Assembly: GCA_025504975.1 (NCBI GenBank)
Contig: JANUWI010000002.1
Span: 744,001 to 808,000, forward strand
Length of the DNA: 64,000 bases
Direction of reading: 5' to 3'
From: Plenodomus lindquistii
Taxonomy: Eukaryota; Ascomycota; Dothideomycetes; Pleosporales; Leptosphaeriaceae
The translations under genes and the position numbers were made by a program. The notes under the pieces are model-generated. The model saw only the letters and a program-made list of their open reading frames with translations, was not told the DNA's origin and searched no databases. Positions 30,190 through 44,100 of the stretch are shown here, in pieces; position 1 is the stretch's first letter; every line of letters begins with the position of its first letter.

Positions 30190-32661
30190 ATGCCTTCTGC
30201 CATAGACCCGGAGGATGACCTATGGCTAGCCATTAAACAAGTAATATGCTGTGCTGCAGATTATCCCCCGCCCATGTTTTCTGACAGACTCTAGATCTCA
30301 CAGTCCTCTATGGGCTCGGACTATATTGACCAACTTATCCCAATTATGAAGGACGCGCGATATTCGAATCAACTCCAGTACACATTCGATCGGTATGCGA
30401 ATGATCGAGAATCAGAGATTGAACGGATCTGCAATGCAAATCACCAAGATTTCGTCAGCTCAGTCGACTCCATGTTGAGGATCCGGGACCAGACAGTCCA
30501 GATGAGCAGTGAGATCTTGCAACTGAACCAAGCCATTCAAGAGAGTATCGAGAAGCTTGCCGAGCAGAAGAAAGCGCTCGTCGACTCACGTGGTGTACGA
30601 CAGAATATCAACGAGGCAACGACAGCGCTGAACGCATGTCTCAACGTATTGCGCATTGCAAACCAAGTTCAGGACATGCTGAGGGAAAAGAACTATTACG
30701 CGGCGCTCCGCGCGTTAGACGAGCTGCAGACCATCCACCTGAAGGAGATCAACCGATTTAAGATCGCGAGCTTGATCGAAAAGTCCATTCCACAGACGCA
30801 AGAGCAGATAAGGGAAGCAGTGAAGAACGATCTCAGTACATGGCTGTATCGCATTCGAGAGTCTGCGCAGTTCCTGGGTGAGGTGTCTTTCTACTACACC
30901 GATGTGCGTAGAACGCGAAACCAGGATCGTGCCGAGGCGGACCCCCGATTTGCCAAGTTCAAACTAAATTCTGCAATTGAGCTTGTCGCTGACGAGACGG
31001 ACGAGTTCGATGTGCTGAACAACGAAGAGGCTGGAAACGAGACTGACTTTTCGCCACTTTTTGAAGCGATGCACATCAACGAAACGCTTGGCAAGAGGGA
31101 ACAATTTAAATCAGAGTACGCTGCAGATCGGCGGACGCAAAAGGACCTGATCATTCCGACTAAGCTGAATTTGCTTGATGAAGAATGCTCAGATCTAAGT
31201 AGTTTGTTGGAGAGCATCGCGGGATTTGCTATCATTGAGAAGGCTACTATGTCGAAGACGGCAGATTTACGATCTCAAGCTGATGTACGTTGTATCTTCT
31301 AGACGCCTGTATTGGTGCTAACTCGCGCATAGGTTGACGATCTCTGGGATTCGATGTGTCAGAGTGCGATCAAACTTATTACGAGTCAACTTCACACCGT
31401 TGAGAATGATGAGCTGCTATTGAAGATTAAGGGTCGCATAGCTCTTTTCATGCTGACTTTAGAGGTGTGTCCTAGTATGACCAATTTTGTCTGTGACTAC
31501 TAACGTCGTGTCCAGAAATGGGGGTACTCTGTTTCAGCAATGAACGACCTTCTCCTGACGCTCTTCTCCAAGTACTCCGAACTCCTCAAACAGCGCTTTA
31601 GCGAAGACTTCCTCGAAATTGTCCAGACCGACGACTATATGCCGATGCCTATCAACAGCCACGAAGAGTACGATAAGGTCGTCTCAGTCAGCTGGTACTC
31701 ACCTGAGAAGACACGCGAGGAACTCACCTTTCCCTGCGTGCTTCCCTTTTCGCAAATGTACCCACTTTGCTGCATTGACATTCGCAACTTTCTCAACCAA
31801 ATCTACTTGTTCTCCGACGACTACTTCCAGAAGTCCACCATCATCGACGAGACACTGCGCACGTCTCTTGATGACCTGCTCTGCCAGAAGGTTTGCCAAT
31901 CACTCATCGATCGCCTTTCCTCACAATACCCTGGCCAGATCGTGCAGATCCTGACCAATCTCGAACACTTCGAAACCGCCTGCGTAGAACTACAAGACTT
32001 ACTCTTTCAAGCGCGCTCCTCGCCCTCAGCAACCGGTCCCATTGTACTCGCTGCAACAGATAAATTCGCCAAAGCCAAACAACAAGCCTCCAACCGTGTC
32101 TTCGAGCTGGTCAACAGCAAAATCGACGACCTCATCGAGACGGCAGAGTACGACTGGATGGCCACCAAGCCAGAGGCTGAACCGAGCACGTATATGCTCG
32201 AGCTTACCCGTTATCTGAGTAACATCATGTCCTCTGTTCTCCTTGCCCTGCCAACCGAGATCAAAGAGTTCATTTACTTTGACGCGCTGTCTCACGCTTC
32301 GAGTGCGATCCTCGATCTGCCTCTGTCGGAACACGTCAAGCGCGTCACGCCTGCTGCCGTCGCTACATTGGCGAATGATACAAGCTTCTTGAGTAATTTC
32401 GTGGAGTCGTTGAACAATCCGATCTTGATGGAGAACTTGGATGAGTTGACGCAAACGGTGGCGCTGATGGGAAGCGAGAATAGTGAAGAGTTCTTTGACA
32501 TTGCGCAGAGGAATAGGAAGTATGGCAAGGTAGATCAACTCAAGGGAGCTATTCTACTCGAGAAGGTACAGGAAGGTGCTCAGGTCGCAGCACAGAGTCC
32601 CACCAAGCCAGCTACAAGTGAAAGATTCGGAACATTAGGTAGCAGATTCGGTATCCGGTAG
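30190..32661 (+). CDS. SEC15: Exocyst complex component Sec15
   Basis: Subunit of the octameric exocyst that tethers secretory vesicles to the plasma membrane; Sec15 binds the Rab Sec4 on vesicles. Exons 30190-30240, 30295-31284, 31333-31464 and 31516-32661, all phase 0, give 772 residues, near the family length. The N-terminal coiled-coil region (about 60-130, e.g. EILQLNQAIQESIEKLAEQKK) is followed by the helical-bundle CORVET/exocyst-type domains. Family-typical stretches include NYYAALRALDELQTIHL, SAQFLGEVSFYYTDVRRTR, KWGYSVSAMNDLLLTLFSKY and FSQMYPLCCIDIRNF. The C-terminus ends GTLGSRFGIR. Convergent with RMP1 with 167 bp between stops. Confidence 0.95.
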
Positions 32662-32828
32662 ACACAACAGTACACCATTACGGTAGGGTCCTCAATATTA
32701 TACAGTACCCAAGAACCTCTCAATGTCTATCATGTTCATGTTCATTATCTCGTAACGCCCTATGGCTGTCACACCGGGCAGAATGATATCACCAAAAACT
32801 ATCTTACACCACCCCAGCACCCCCCACC

Positions 32829-33491
32829 CTACTCCTCGTCCTCTCCCTCGTCCTCTCCTCCCCTCGCGACGACAACACCCTCATCCCACTCCTCCCTCTC
32901 ATCCAATACCCCAGCGAACTCGTCCGCCAAAGCCAACTCGTCATTGGCGCTCAAGACGCCTTGGACATCACCCGAGGCAATCTCTTCGTAAACGGCAGTG
33001 ATGCCGCAGATGCGGCACACGCGCGCAACACTAGCCATCATGACCAGACCAAGCATGGCGAACGGGCCCACAGCGACAAGCTGACTGAACTGGCTACAAA
33101 GACATCGTCAGCAATCATGTCCCCTCACCAAATGAGCTTCAGACGCAAGGTGGACAACTTACAGGTACCACGAATGGATACAATTCTCGTCCCAGTACCG
33201 CAGCCGCTCCTGCAGCTTCACTCCACGCTCGCTCTTCTTGCCCCCCTCGAGATCGGCAAGCAGGAGCCCAATCTGCTTGCGGAACGCATACAGGTTTTTC
33301 CACCAGTGGCTGCGGCGGTGCTGGTTTCGGTTGCGGATGAATATTTTGTCGAGGAGGGAGTGGACGTCGCGCAGCATGGCCTTGTCGTGCGGGGTTGCGG
33401 CGAGGAGGGTGGTGGCGGTGATGAGGGGGGTTGCAGAGGGCATGGTGAAGTGGTGGGGGAGGGGGTTTGAGGAGAGGGCTTGGACGGCCAT
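32829..33491 (-). CDS. RMP1: RNase MRP protein subunit Rmp1-like
   Basis: Rmp1 is the protein specific to RNase MRP (nucleolar pre-rRNA processing), not shared with RNase P. Exons 33491-33163 and 33093-32829 join CT|C to give 197 residues. The diagnostic stretch is LLDKIFIRNRNQHRRSHWWK followed by LYAFRKQIGLLLADLE, matching the family core (HRNKNQHR...WW...L..L). After the junction a hydrophobic segment (VAVGPFAMLGLVMMASVARV) and an acidic tail (EDEGEDEE) follow. The start at 33491 is the first ATG of the frame, which is otherwise open to about 33827 without an ATG. Assignment rests on the short core motif, so it is probable and not certain. Confidence 0.75.
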
Positions 33492-36400
33492 TGTGGTTAC
33501 TTGGTCGTTCTTTTGAAGCAGAGACGGAGCGGAGAGTGTGGTAGCTGTAGCGGTGCGGGTGTAGATAGATAGGCAATGTGGTGAGCCGTCGGATGCGCGT
33601 TGGCGGTGGTAGGATGGGAGCTGTAGGCTGCCGACTCGGAAGGCGGAGCGATGTATACGCAAGAGCGTAGAAATGACGTGTCTTGTGATGTTTACACAAC
33701 TGTCGAAAGTAGACAGGATGCCGTTGAAGTGATCCGGTGGAATGAGTGTGGCCGTTGTGGTTGAAGTTAAAGAGCCGGTCTCGAAAATCCTCAACTCGCC
33801 GCGGGAAAAGGAGATGTTTTGAGCCAAACGGGCAAATATGAAAGTGAAGGGGATGAGAGGCTATTGTGGTGACGTTGTGTGGTCGTCAAGCCCACGAAGT
33901 TCGTTTGTTCAATTGTTCCCACGGACTTGCGCTGGAACAACGCCTCAAAATTTATGCCCGTGAGGCACAGACTGTTGCTCGCCGCACAAAAACAAGTCAA
34001 ATGACGAAGCGCTCCCAAGTTGCCAGCCGTGAGCTCAATCTAGCTACAGTACACGTGCCGAGCTGTTTATTAGGCCACAAGTGCAAGAGTCCGGGGTAGA
34101 TTTGTGGTTCCTGACGATCATTCCATCTAGCTTTATGATGGCCATCAACGCCGGACGTTGAAATTAATTGTTCCCCGATGCGGTGTGGCTTGTAGACCAC
34201 GAGGACTATCGTGATACTCTCTTGTTTCTCGCAGATCCCGCAATCCTACTTTGTTGATGTTTGGGGGTGGTCTGAGGTAAGATGCATGCAGCCTTGTGCA
34301 ACCTGTGCAGCTGCAAATGGTCTACGCGAAGCCGTCTAGCGAAATCGTGATGTGAAATGTGTGGCGGCTGATCTCGTCGGGGTCGTACAGCCTCAGCCGG
34401 GCACAAGACTCTAGATAGGAAGAATGCAACTGTCCACGGTCTGATATCAGATATTTCATCAGAGACCTGTCGCGTGCCGTCGGCTTTGAGACTAGTGGCG
34501 GTCCGCAGTGGGCCTTGTTAATGTTCGGGAGGATTTGCTCTGCGATTCGACAAGGTTCACGTCGCCTGAATCATGTCCAAAAATTGTTCAATCCTCGACG
34601 CATGTGATCATCAGACTTCGAGGAGAGTCGACTCCCGAATCCAATATCAAGCACGCGTGGGCGCGTAGTGGTCCTCGAGTGTATGCGTGGTAGCGTCGTC
34701 GCAGCCCCTGTGGGAACCGGTGCGTGCAGTTCAACCCGAAGTTACCGGTATGCCTAAACAACCACCGACTGCGCGCCCTGCCCTCTTCTATACCACCGCC
34801 ACCACCACCACCACCCCCACAGTCATCATCGTACGACTTCTAGCCCTTCCGAGCCCAGAGTCGCAGGAAGATTCAGCGAACCACTGTGTACGCATACTGC
34901 ATGGGGCCCTTGCACCAGTCCGATTTACTCGTCTGGTCCGTAGGTAGAGTTTGCCCAGAACATCTCAGCCTCTCTACCTTCTCTACCTGCGCTCGGCGCG
35001 ATCACAAGGGAAGATGACCGGAGACTAATGATGCCCTCCATCACTGCGCTCAACTGTACTGATCCAGGACTGCATGTAGGTCGGCTCATCAGACAGATTT
35101 GACACCTCCGCGGAGCTGCTCTCCGACACCACCGAATGAAGGCAGGTATCTACGCGAACCATTATAGCGGCCAGGATGCGGAGACCTCGAGCTGCCTCCC
35201 AGGCTTCTCGAGAACACGAAGGCAATGCGCTGGATCCTTTAGGCTTTGGCCATTGCAAGGCACGTCCTCGTCGTGCGCTAGATGCAGCGAGAAGTAGCCA
35301 CCCGGCCGAACAGCGCACCACACAAGCACTTCTCTGGTGCTCCTCGCCGCTCAATCTCGCTGGTAACTTCTCTGATACGCTCGATCTTCTGCTCGAGCAA
35401 GCGACAAAGCATCTCCGATGCACCATAACGGGCCGTGACCGGGTGGCTGGACATGACAAGGCGGGGGAGCCCATCACCGATGCGCAATCACAACCCCGCT
35501 GACTGCAGCAGCCACCATGGGAAATCAAAGGGTATTCGCAGAATACCCAGCGACCACCATAGGATGAGCGTGAAAAGAGGCCTGCATTGAAGCCCAATGC
35601 ATCCGAACAGGCAGGCGCCCGCCGCTAAGTCCATATGTATTGGCTAGGATGAATGCTGTCGGCGTCTTATGTGGTACGACCATCGCGGACAGGGCGCCTA
35701 ATAACGACCATGCATCGGCTCAGCAGGAGCTTCTTGAAAGTCTCCCCTGCAGAGCGATAGAGTTTGGGAGGCGCGTTGTGCTTGCAAGGTGCACCTGGTA
35801 ACACTTCGCCGAGACCAATATCGGTTACATATGCACAAAGCAACCCGCCTCTGGAGCCGACGAGGATGCATGCTGCACTCGAGGAAGAAATCATCGACAA
35901 GCTTGACCCATGAACAAGAAATCGCATTGCCTTCCTTGCTTCGGCCCTCGACATGGTACTTGGATGTCGAATCGCACCCTAGCTGTTCAGTACAGCATGG
36001 GATGGGTACCATGGTAAGGCAACAGCAGGTCAGCCCACCGAAATAACAACCCACACCGTTCTTGATGTGATCGACGACGAATGTTGACGACAGCGACACA
36101 ACCAGGGCATTTGAGGCGCCGCGCAACTACGTCTTCTCGAGTAGAATCCTCATCCTGATCTACTGGGGTCGGACGAAGGAATTTGACAGCATCGCACAGA
36201 TTCCAAGCATGGCTTTCGATACTGTCCTTCGTGTACCAACACAAGCCAGCAGTAAGCGAACTTCGGGACGTGGCTCAGGGGCGACGCTAAGTGCATAGTG
36301 CTCTCTGGCCCCCCCACACCAGACGATCCCATCCAGGACAAGACAGCATTCTTTCATCAGAAGAGCACCATTCCATGCTCTGAAAGTAGCGCAGTCATCT

Positions 36401-39032
36401 GGATGATGTGTGCCTCATCAGCTCAGGCCAGATGGGACTCTTCTCTTTTCGTCACTGTCCTTTTCTCTTCAACGTCATCTCTCCTCCTTGCTCTCTCTTG
36501 CCCACTGTCTGGAATGTACCTCCAACCGGGGCCAACCCAGGAACAGGATGCGCAGTTGGAGTCCATGTGGCTACCCGCCTTAGAGTAACGCAAACATCCT
36601 TCTGGATAGATTCGTGTATGATCCACTCGAAGCGTGATGGCCTCCCGACTTCCTGGACGGCCTTCTGCCTCTTGTCTACGAGCGCCTCGCCAGGATGCTG
36701 ATCAATCACTTCATCGGGGTACGGTAAGCCGTTGCTATCCTCAGCCGGACGTTCACACCGCTTCTCTGTATGGTCGATGCTGTCGTTTCGTCGTGGGCAG
36801 CTTGAACTACGCCAGGCCCTACCAAGGTGTGCGTTGTGGGATCCATGGCCGCCAGATCAGATCGATATCGACTCTCCTGAAGCTCACAAAGATGCCGGAT
36901 GTCTACAGCTCGAGCTTAGGCCTGATGCATTTCGCCATGTCATGCCGCCGATGGGAGACGTGGCGACGACCAGCCTCGTTCAGCTCGTGAGCCTAGAACC
37001 TTCATGCCGCGATGCACGGTAAGATTATCCTTGGGCATCTCCATCCTCAGTGCAACGGGTTGCCAGTATGCACACTGTCCGCTTTGAACCGCAGGATCAA
37101 GCCATCTCGAAGAGCCTGCCAGACTACAGGTGTCCGCGGCCTGACATGCAATCACCTGGTTCCCTTCTTTCGCAGCTAGCCATATCCAACATGTATTCCG
37201 TCAACCGGTCTTGCGTACAGGCACGCTTCTGCCAAAGTCCTGGCGGCCGATCGAAGACGGCGTTGTGGCGACTGCCGTCCTACCCCGCGGAACTGGCAGA
37301 AAGAAGTCCCGAAAGGTTGCGTCAACGGCTATGTGCATATGCGGATGCTCGTACTCTGGCTACGATCGTATGCGACTCGTTCGATTGGGGGTCGTATCTA
37401 GGATGTCATCAGCGATTGGTGAATCTAGATGTTCGAGCCCGCTGGCCAGGAAGTAAGCAAAGCCCGCCGCTTGCTCTTCAATTCAGTCCGATTGCTTGCA
37501 CCGCCGCTGCAGCTATGCACAAGTTGTACGAAGGCCCTGTACGTTTGCCAAAGCTCAGTTTAAGAGTATGCGGGTGTATTGGTATCGTCTGTCGCTGTCG
37601 TGGTGGGTTGTCTGGCAAAACTTTGTCGAATCTTGGCAGGCCGAGACGTCCTGGCAGCCCGCCTTGTGTTTTTGCCTTGGCCATTGCGTCTCTGGACCTT
37701 GAGAGCCATTTTCCAGAGACGTAAGAGGCCTCAGAAGTCCTAGGATGGTACCGCTGTGTACACAGCGAGGATGCTCGTCTGTCCTGCGGAGCTGTTTTCT
37801 GGGCCCATTTGTTGCTGTCAGCATGGTCCTCACCAGGTATCTCTACCGTCTTCCTCGTGGAATTGCAAAAGAACCCACGTCCTGCTCAATGGCCCGGGAA
37901 AGCTCCTTTATAGTCCGCAAGTCAGCGAAAATGCGTGTTGCGTTGGCATCCCCGACTTTGGTGTTGGCCGTCTCCATCCCACCATCGCCCATCGCCCACT
38001 CCACAGTATTGCAAGGCCCGTGCGCATCTCCCAGTCCGCACTGCATCGTGCAAAGGACGTGGCAGTGTGCAAGCCGGGCAAGCTGAGATGTGCTGAGCTG
38101 GTACGGGGATTACTATGTTAAAAGTGCCCTTCAAAGGGCTTTGCGATTCTTTCTGCCACCCTCTCTGGATAGACATGATTCTCCATTGTGATGGGCCTGG
38201 ATAGCATGAGAGAGCAAGTCTTGCGAATGGGGGACTTGAAGCTAGAGGACCTACTTCTGGAGTAGCATGAAGGCATTGCGCTTCCAAGTATCTGCGGATA
38301 GGGGATTGCGATACATGCACTGTGCTCTTCTGGTCTGCGTGTTCTTCCGTGGCTATGGGCGCCCCAAGATCGCATCCGTGTGTCCATCTTGATATCCGCG
38401 TTCTATTCTTGCATTGTGTGGTCTAGGAGGGGATGCACAGATCGAGTTTATGGTTAGCTACTTCAGATTCTGCGGATGGATGCCTATACATGATTGCGAA
38501 GCGTGGTCCTGGAGAAGCACACCTTTCCGGAGAGCGGAGTTGTGCTGCCATTACCGAGCGTCGATATCAACTTTGCGATTGTGGTAATCAGCATGTTCGT
38601 CAGCTCACGATGGGTGTCACTATGTTCTTCACGATGATGACCAACAGCCAAGTCAATGTCAAAGGCAAATTACAAGGCCAAGGTCAAGCAAGATGATCAA
38701 CCACATAAGCAAAAACAGAAGACAAGTCACGAGAAGAAGATCACGAAGCAAGAGAAGGAAGAGTTTGAGCAACACTCTTGCATTGCTATATGAAGTGCCA
38801 TTGCACAGTGGAGTAGCTACGGTGAGCACTCAGTCGATCCGCCATGTGGTCGGAGACGATCATCAATCCTCAAACAATCCATTCACACTCTATGGTGGTG
38901 ATACCCGTACCGGACAGATCCTGTACAAACATCTTGGTCGGACAAGCATGTGTATACAGACTGAGAACAAACAAGTACAAACAAGTACCAGTCCATGAAT
39001 GTTGTACCAGGGTAGAGTTGTGTCGAGACAAT
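33492..39032. other. 5.5-kb gene-poor interval, no recognised gene
   Basis: Base composition is similar to the flanks, so this is not an AT-rich RIP block. It contains many short overlapping frames on both strands, none with a family signature or a clean start. Some pieces look like degraded coding sequence (for example + strand near 36640-36720, a PDFLDGLLPLVYERLARML-type stretch interrupted by a TGA, with a GTAAGC donor just after; and 36733-37019 followed by a GTAAGA donor). The first about 350 bp is the RMP1 promoter. A small ACC repeat lies at 34796-34820. No tRNA or transposon ends seen. Confidence 0.4.
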
Positions 39033-41131
39033 CTACATGAAGGGATTGTTGGCCTGGCCAACGGAGCCGCCGGAGCGAGCACGAACTGGGATGCGAGAAC
39101 CGCGAGTGGGAGTACGACCGGCGACCTCAACAAGATCGTTGCCGCTACCACGAGCGCCACCGATGACGCCAGGAAGTCGGGGAGCCGGAGCCTCGGGCTG
39201 GTTCAAGGCGAAGTACTTGCGGATGTGGGTGAGAGGGATGTACTCAAAGGGAATCAAACCAATGTGACCACGACCGTAGGTATAGGTGTACCAAGCCTCG
39301 ATGTCACGCTTCTTGGCCTCAGGCAGACCGCCGAAGGGAGGGGGGTTGTGGTAGTTGTGGCGGGAGTAGTAGACGGCAGACTGGATAACGTCGCGAGGAG
39401 TACCGCGGTCATAGGTGCTGGCACGAGTGCGGTGCTCGGTGGCGGGTGACATTCCATGAGGAGGGTACAGTCCAATGCTACGGGCACTGTCCATGGAGCG
39501 CTGTAGCTTAGACAGGTTGTCAGGACGAGGGAAGGCCTGCTCGGTGCCGGCGTTGCGCAGGAAGCCCATGACGTTGGCCTCGGCGTAGGTGAAGAAGAGA
39601 CGAGGACGGCAGAATGGAGTCTCTTGCATGACGGAGGAGTTGCGGAACTTGGAGACAAGTGCCTCACGACCCTGGATGGTGGCGTAGGAGATCTCGGCCG
39701 CCTTGCCCGAACGGAAGCCTGGCCAGACATGACCCTCAATGTGATCGACAAGGGCGATCATACCGCGGATGTCGGAGAAGTTGATGAAGGCATAGCCTAC
39801 ATTGCAGCCGGTCTTGAAGTCGATACGAAGGTACATGAAGTCGTAGGTACCGAAGCAGACGTTGTCGAGGATGGCCTTGAGAGACATCTGTGCACACAGT
39901 TAGCTTTCAGTCGAAGAGGAAGAGAGGAAGGACATACCCAGTCGAGCTTGTTGGGGATGTTGCGGAGCATGATGGTAGTGCGCACATCACCACCGTCAAG
40001 GATGCGCTCACGACGGACACGGTTGTGTTGGTCATGAGGGTGACGGAAGGGGTGAGCACCCATGATGATCTGGTCATCGATGTTTGGACGATAACCGACA
40101 AAGCGACCCTGATCGTCCATGCGAGGCTTGTGGCGCTGAGGTGAGTTGGCAGCATGCTCACCAACCCAAGGGGCAACATAGATGACGCTCCACTGGTAAG
40201 TCTTCTGTTGGAGGAGTCAGTATGTCAGAGGCGAAGAGAAGGAAGAGTGATGCTTACATCGTTGCTCATGCCCCAGACTGGGTCAAGACGCAGTGACTGG
40301 ACAGCGCGATGAGCAGCATCGACAGAGTAGAACTCGAGACGGAACTCAAGAAGCAACTTGTCGTGGTCCGATCCGACGTGAACGCAGTTGCGAAGAGAAC
40401 CGAACGCACCAGCAGTGAGCTCGACAGACTTGGTGATCATGGCAAGGTCGTCGTTGCTGAAGCCGAAGTTGGTGTTGTCTGGGTGAGGCTCGATCATGAC
40501 AGTGAGCTTGATCTGGCCTTCGAACTCGTTGGCCTGGGAGGTCTCCTGGGTCTTGGCGATGGCGAAGTCGTAACCAGAGATGTACTCAACGCCGAACTCA
40601 TGCTGATCCAGGATGTCCTTGGCCTCAGCAGCGTCCTGGAGATCATCGAAACGAAGATGAACTCCATGAGCGAAAACTGGGACGCAATTGGCGAAGCAGG
40701 CATACTGATGAAACATTAGCAAGGTCAAGGTGAGAAGGGCCGATGTGACTTACAAGCTTCATCTGGTGCTGAACGGTGAACAACTCAAGCTCAGACTCGG
40801 TGCCAGCCGGAGTGCCATCAGGAAGACGAGAGATGAACTGATAACGAGAGACGTAGCGGACATGATCCTCGGGCAACTCGTTGGCGAAAGCACCCTGGAT
40901 GTAGGTAGCCGGGACGGGAAGGATGGCCTTCTGTTTCTCAACCGCACCGGTGCCGTTGTGGTGGGGCTGCTCGGCGGCGACGACGGTGACCTGGCTGACG
41001 TTCTGGCGACGATGACCCTGACGAGCGGTGCGAGACATGTCGGGCGAGTACAAGGTGGGGTCAGTACCAGCGAAGGGGCTTGAGGAAGTACCCATGTTGG
41101 TGGACGACGGAGGTGAGTGTTGGTGAGACAT
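39033..41131 (-). CDS. Mei2-like RNA-binding protein (RRM_2)
   Basis: RNA-binding protein of the Mei2 family; in fission yeast Mei2 triggers meiosis by binding RNA, and filamentous ascomycetes have one Mei2-like member of unclear role. Exons 41131-40754, 40704-40258, 40204-39938 and 39887-39033, all phase 0, give 648 residues. An N-terminal low-complexity part ends in LELFTVQHQMKL, then an atypical RRM (FAHGVHLRFDDLQDAAEAKD, SGYDFAIAKTQ), then the C-terminal RRM_2: TTIMLRNIPNKLDW joined by splicing to MSLKAILDNVCFGTYDFMYL, then RIDFKTGCNVGYAFINF. The GYAFINF RNP motif plus the RNIPNK motif is diagnostic. The tail has RGSRIPVRARSGGSVGQ. The upstream region is unusually long (3.1 kb without a recognised gene). 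Confidence 0.9.
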
Positions 41132-44100
41132 GATCAATGGATGATGAACAAGTCTAGTGTGGATGGCTAAGCGATGGAGGCGATGGATGTTGAGGACCAA
41201 AGAGGTGGATGCTGGTCAACGAGACAACGTTCAGAAAGAGTCGGGTGTGTCAAAGTGTGTGAGCGAGGTGGAAAAGTTGGTCAAGAGGAGGGAGGGCCGG
41301 CGCCTTATATGGGCCTCTGGGAGCCGCAGTCACCTGACAGCGCTATACCTCGACAGGCTTGAAACGGCAGTATTCCTGGATGTCAGTGCATTCATCGAGG
41401 AAATACAGGGGATAGCAGTGAATCGTGAGGTCTATTGCACGGCCTGCGATGTGTGGGCAGCCATGGGCTTCCATCTGTGGGGTGCCGGGGCGGGCCAACA
41501 GCAACTCTGGACCAGTTCGAGATTGGTGTCATATTGAAGCGCTGGTCGAGTTCTACCACCTCGGATCCTGGGGGGCAGAAGGATTTAATCGACCCAAGGG
41601 TGCAGCGCCGCTGTTAGATGTCTCGTGAGCCTGGAGTCGCATTCCCAACCACCGGGATAGCTATCACGAAGATGCCCCACTTTCAGAATTCTAGCGTCTT
41701 CCGATGCCCTGACCGCCCGGGCAGGCAGGGCAGGAGCGTCCGGTGAGACTGGCAAGAAGTGAGCGGGAAACAGGTCTGGAGGCAGCATGGCAGTGGGAGA
41801 TGCATCGGGGTGAAGAGCCAGTGTAGGGGAGAGCACCTGGAGCTATGCACCTGTTGCGTGGCTTCATGAGGCGGCCCTGCGCGTGGCTTGATGCTGGTGA
41901 GGTTTGGAAGACCCTGCCAACACGCAGCCTCGTGCCTGCCAAACTGGAAGGAGCCACCTCCAGGTCTGCCAAAATGGCACATGTGCGGCTGTGAAGTTCG
42001 TTCAAGTGAGCCCTGCCACCAAGAAGCAGAACGGGAGTGTGAGATTGTGTGGACGCATAGGAAACGTCTCGAGTGCTTCTCGCCGCTCGTGCAAGGCTTG
42101 TGCGAGCACAAGGCAGAGGAAGAGCCGACAGTAAGACGCTGAGAAGCAACACAGAGACTCAGAAGCAGCCAAGGTTGCTCGAAAAGGTGAGATACATGCG
42201 ACAAAGGAGGCAATGGAGTGGAGTCAATCTTGCGAGTGAGAGCTCAAGGGCTCGAAGCCGCCTGTGAATGTGGAACAGACTGTAGACTTGGTTCGCAGAA
42301 TGTGAGATGACGACGCAGAGAGCTAGCACCAAGCTGAAGTTGCCAGAGCCATACAGCTTCGGTGTGGGCAAGCCAACTGCCAGCGAAAAGACGTGATGAT
42401 ACAGAAGATGTGCGACCACGATTTGGGAACTTCAGGAAGAGCCAGAAGGTAGAGACCTCCGCAAAGGCTACTGTATTGCGGCGGCAGAGTCGCCAGAGCT
42501 CCAGGAGGCGCCGAAGCCATAAATGTAAGGGGCAGCGTCCAGGTAAGTCGAACGAGCAGTTCGAGCGAGGCATCCCACAGCGCAGACGAAGCGCCAGTTG
42601 TAGGTGTAAGCCGCTTCCTCCTCTGCCGTGGACCTCCTTCAATCCTCGTGCGCGTCACCCTGTCAGACCGCCATTACCATTGGGCCATCAATTTGGCAAG
42701 AAAGGGGACGATTCTCAGGCAAATCTACTGTAAAGCGCTGATGCCACCGCCTCGCAAACGCTATACGCTGCACCTTGGAGACCAGCGAGCTCACCACCAA
42801 GCCCCCAGTTGCGAAGACACAGACCCCCGACACAACAGCAAGCCGACAGCCATCAAACTGAAGCCACCCCACAGCAGATGCCTTCACGACGAGCTCACAC
42901 AGCCAAAGTGAAGCTACTCGAAGCGCCCCCGCTGGACAGCCTCGAGGGCGAGCGTCCTCCACTCCTACATGTACACACCGAACCACGGCGACTCGAACAC
43001 CGTGCCAAATGGATCTCATCACGGCATCAACAGCCCTCATACTCGCCCTCGAAGCGCCGAACGACCCGAGAAGACACTCAACGGCCGCCAGTTGAAAGCG
43101 CAAGGAAATCTTCGCCAAATGACCAGGAGGCTACGACGAGAACATCGGTAGCCACAAGAGTCCACGACAAATGAGAATTAAGTCAACACGATCGTGCAAA
43201 TAAACCCAATCGCGATCTTCTGGCGCCCACGGTATGGAAACTGAGCTCGCCAATTGCACACTCTCGTCGCGGATTCTCAGAGCCGCTACCACGAGGCTTG
43301 GTGGCTCTGCTCCGCCATCTAGGGCATTACATCAGAAACATACAATCAAGAGGTAATAACCCACACGAAAGCCACAATCAAAAAGTGCCATCTTCATTCT
43401 TTACGCTTTCGCAGGAAACAGCACGGCCTCCTGAGCTACGCGAGCGAGAACAGGAAATCCAGCATAGCGGGGTAGGCTCGAGACACACGCCACCACGGAA
43501 TTGCAGATGTAACTTTTCTATCCGAAGAAGCTGGACCACGGCCGACTGCATGAGCATGTGGCCTTTGCAAGCGCTGATACGAATACCAATACACGAGTAT
43601 CACGGATGGAGAGGCCTCGCGTGCGTTACGATACATCCACCGATGGAGGCATTACCTTGCACTACGTACGACCAACCACGGGACAATTTCTTCGGGGGGT
43701 GCCGTTACATCGCGCGACGTCCGACGTGAGCATCAAGGGCTCGCGTGCTAGCATGGCAAGGACTACACGTGTGAGTGAGGGTGCATGGCCGAAACTTTTC
43801 CGGATGGATGAGTGGAATTATGGAGATAATCTCGCCGTAAGCCTGAGCTTGTGGACAGGTTGTACCTTTTTGTTCCCTGTTACCGAGCAAGGGTGCCGAA
43901 TACAGAATGTGTGCGCCTCTATGGAAGTGCGCCATGTACGGAGAAAGGACGATGGGCATGCAGCTAGAAAACACCGCAATGATGTCTTTGGGGGGTATTT
44001 CGATACGTGTAATTCAGAACATCAAAATACGATAACGAGATCACATCGTCCAGTCCAATTGTCTCTTCGTGACAACCTGATTACTGTCCGCTTCGAGGCC

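Noticed and set aside
35025..35597. 190-codon minus frame
   Set aside because: Rich in Ser, Arg and Cys, typical of antisense or chance frames; no splice partners or motif.
33492..39032. Transposon relic
   Set aside because: No terminal repeats, target-site duplication, or transposase, integrase or reverse-transcriptase motif could be seen in any frame.
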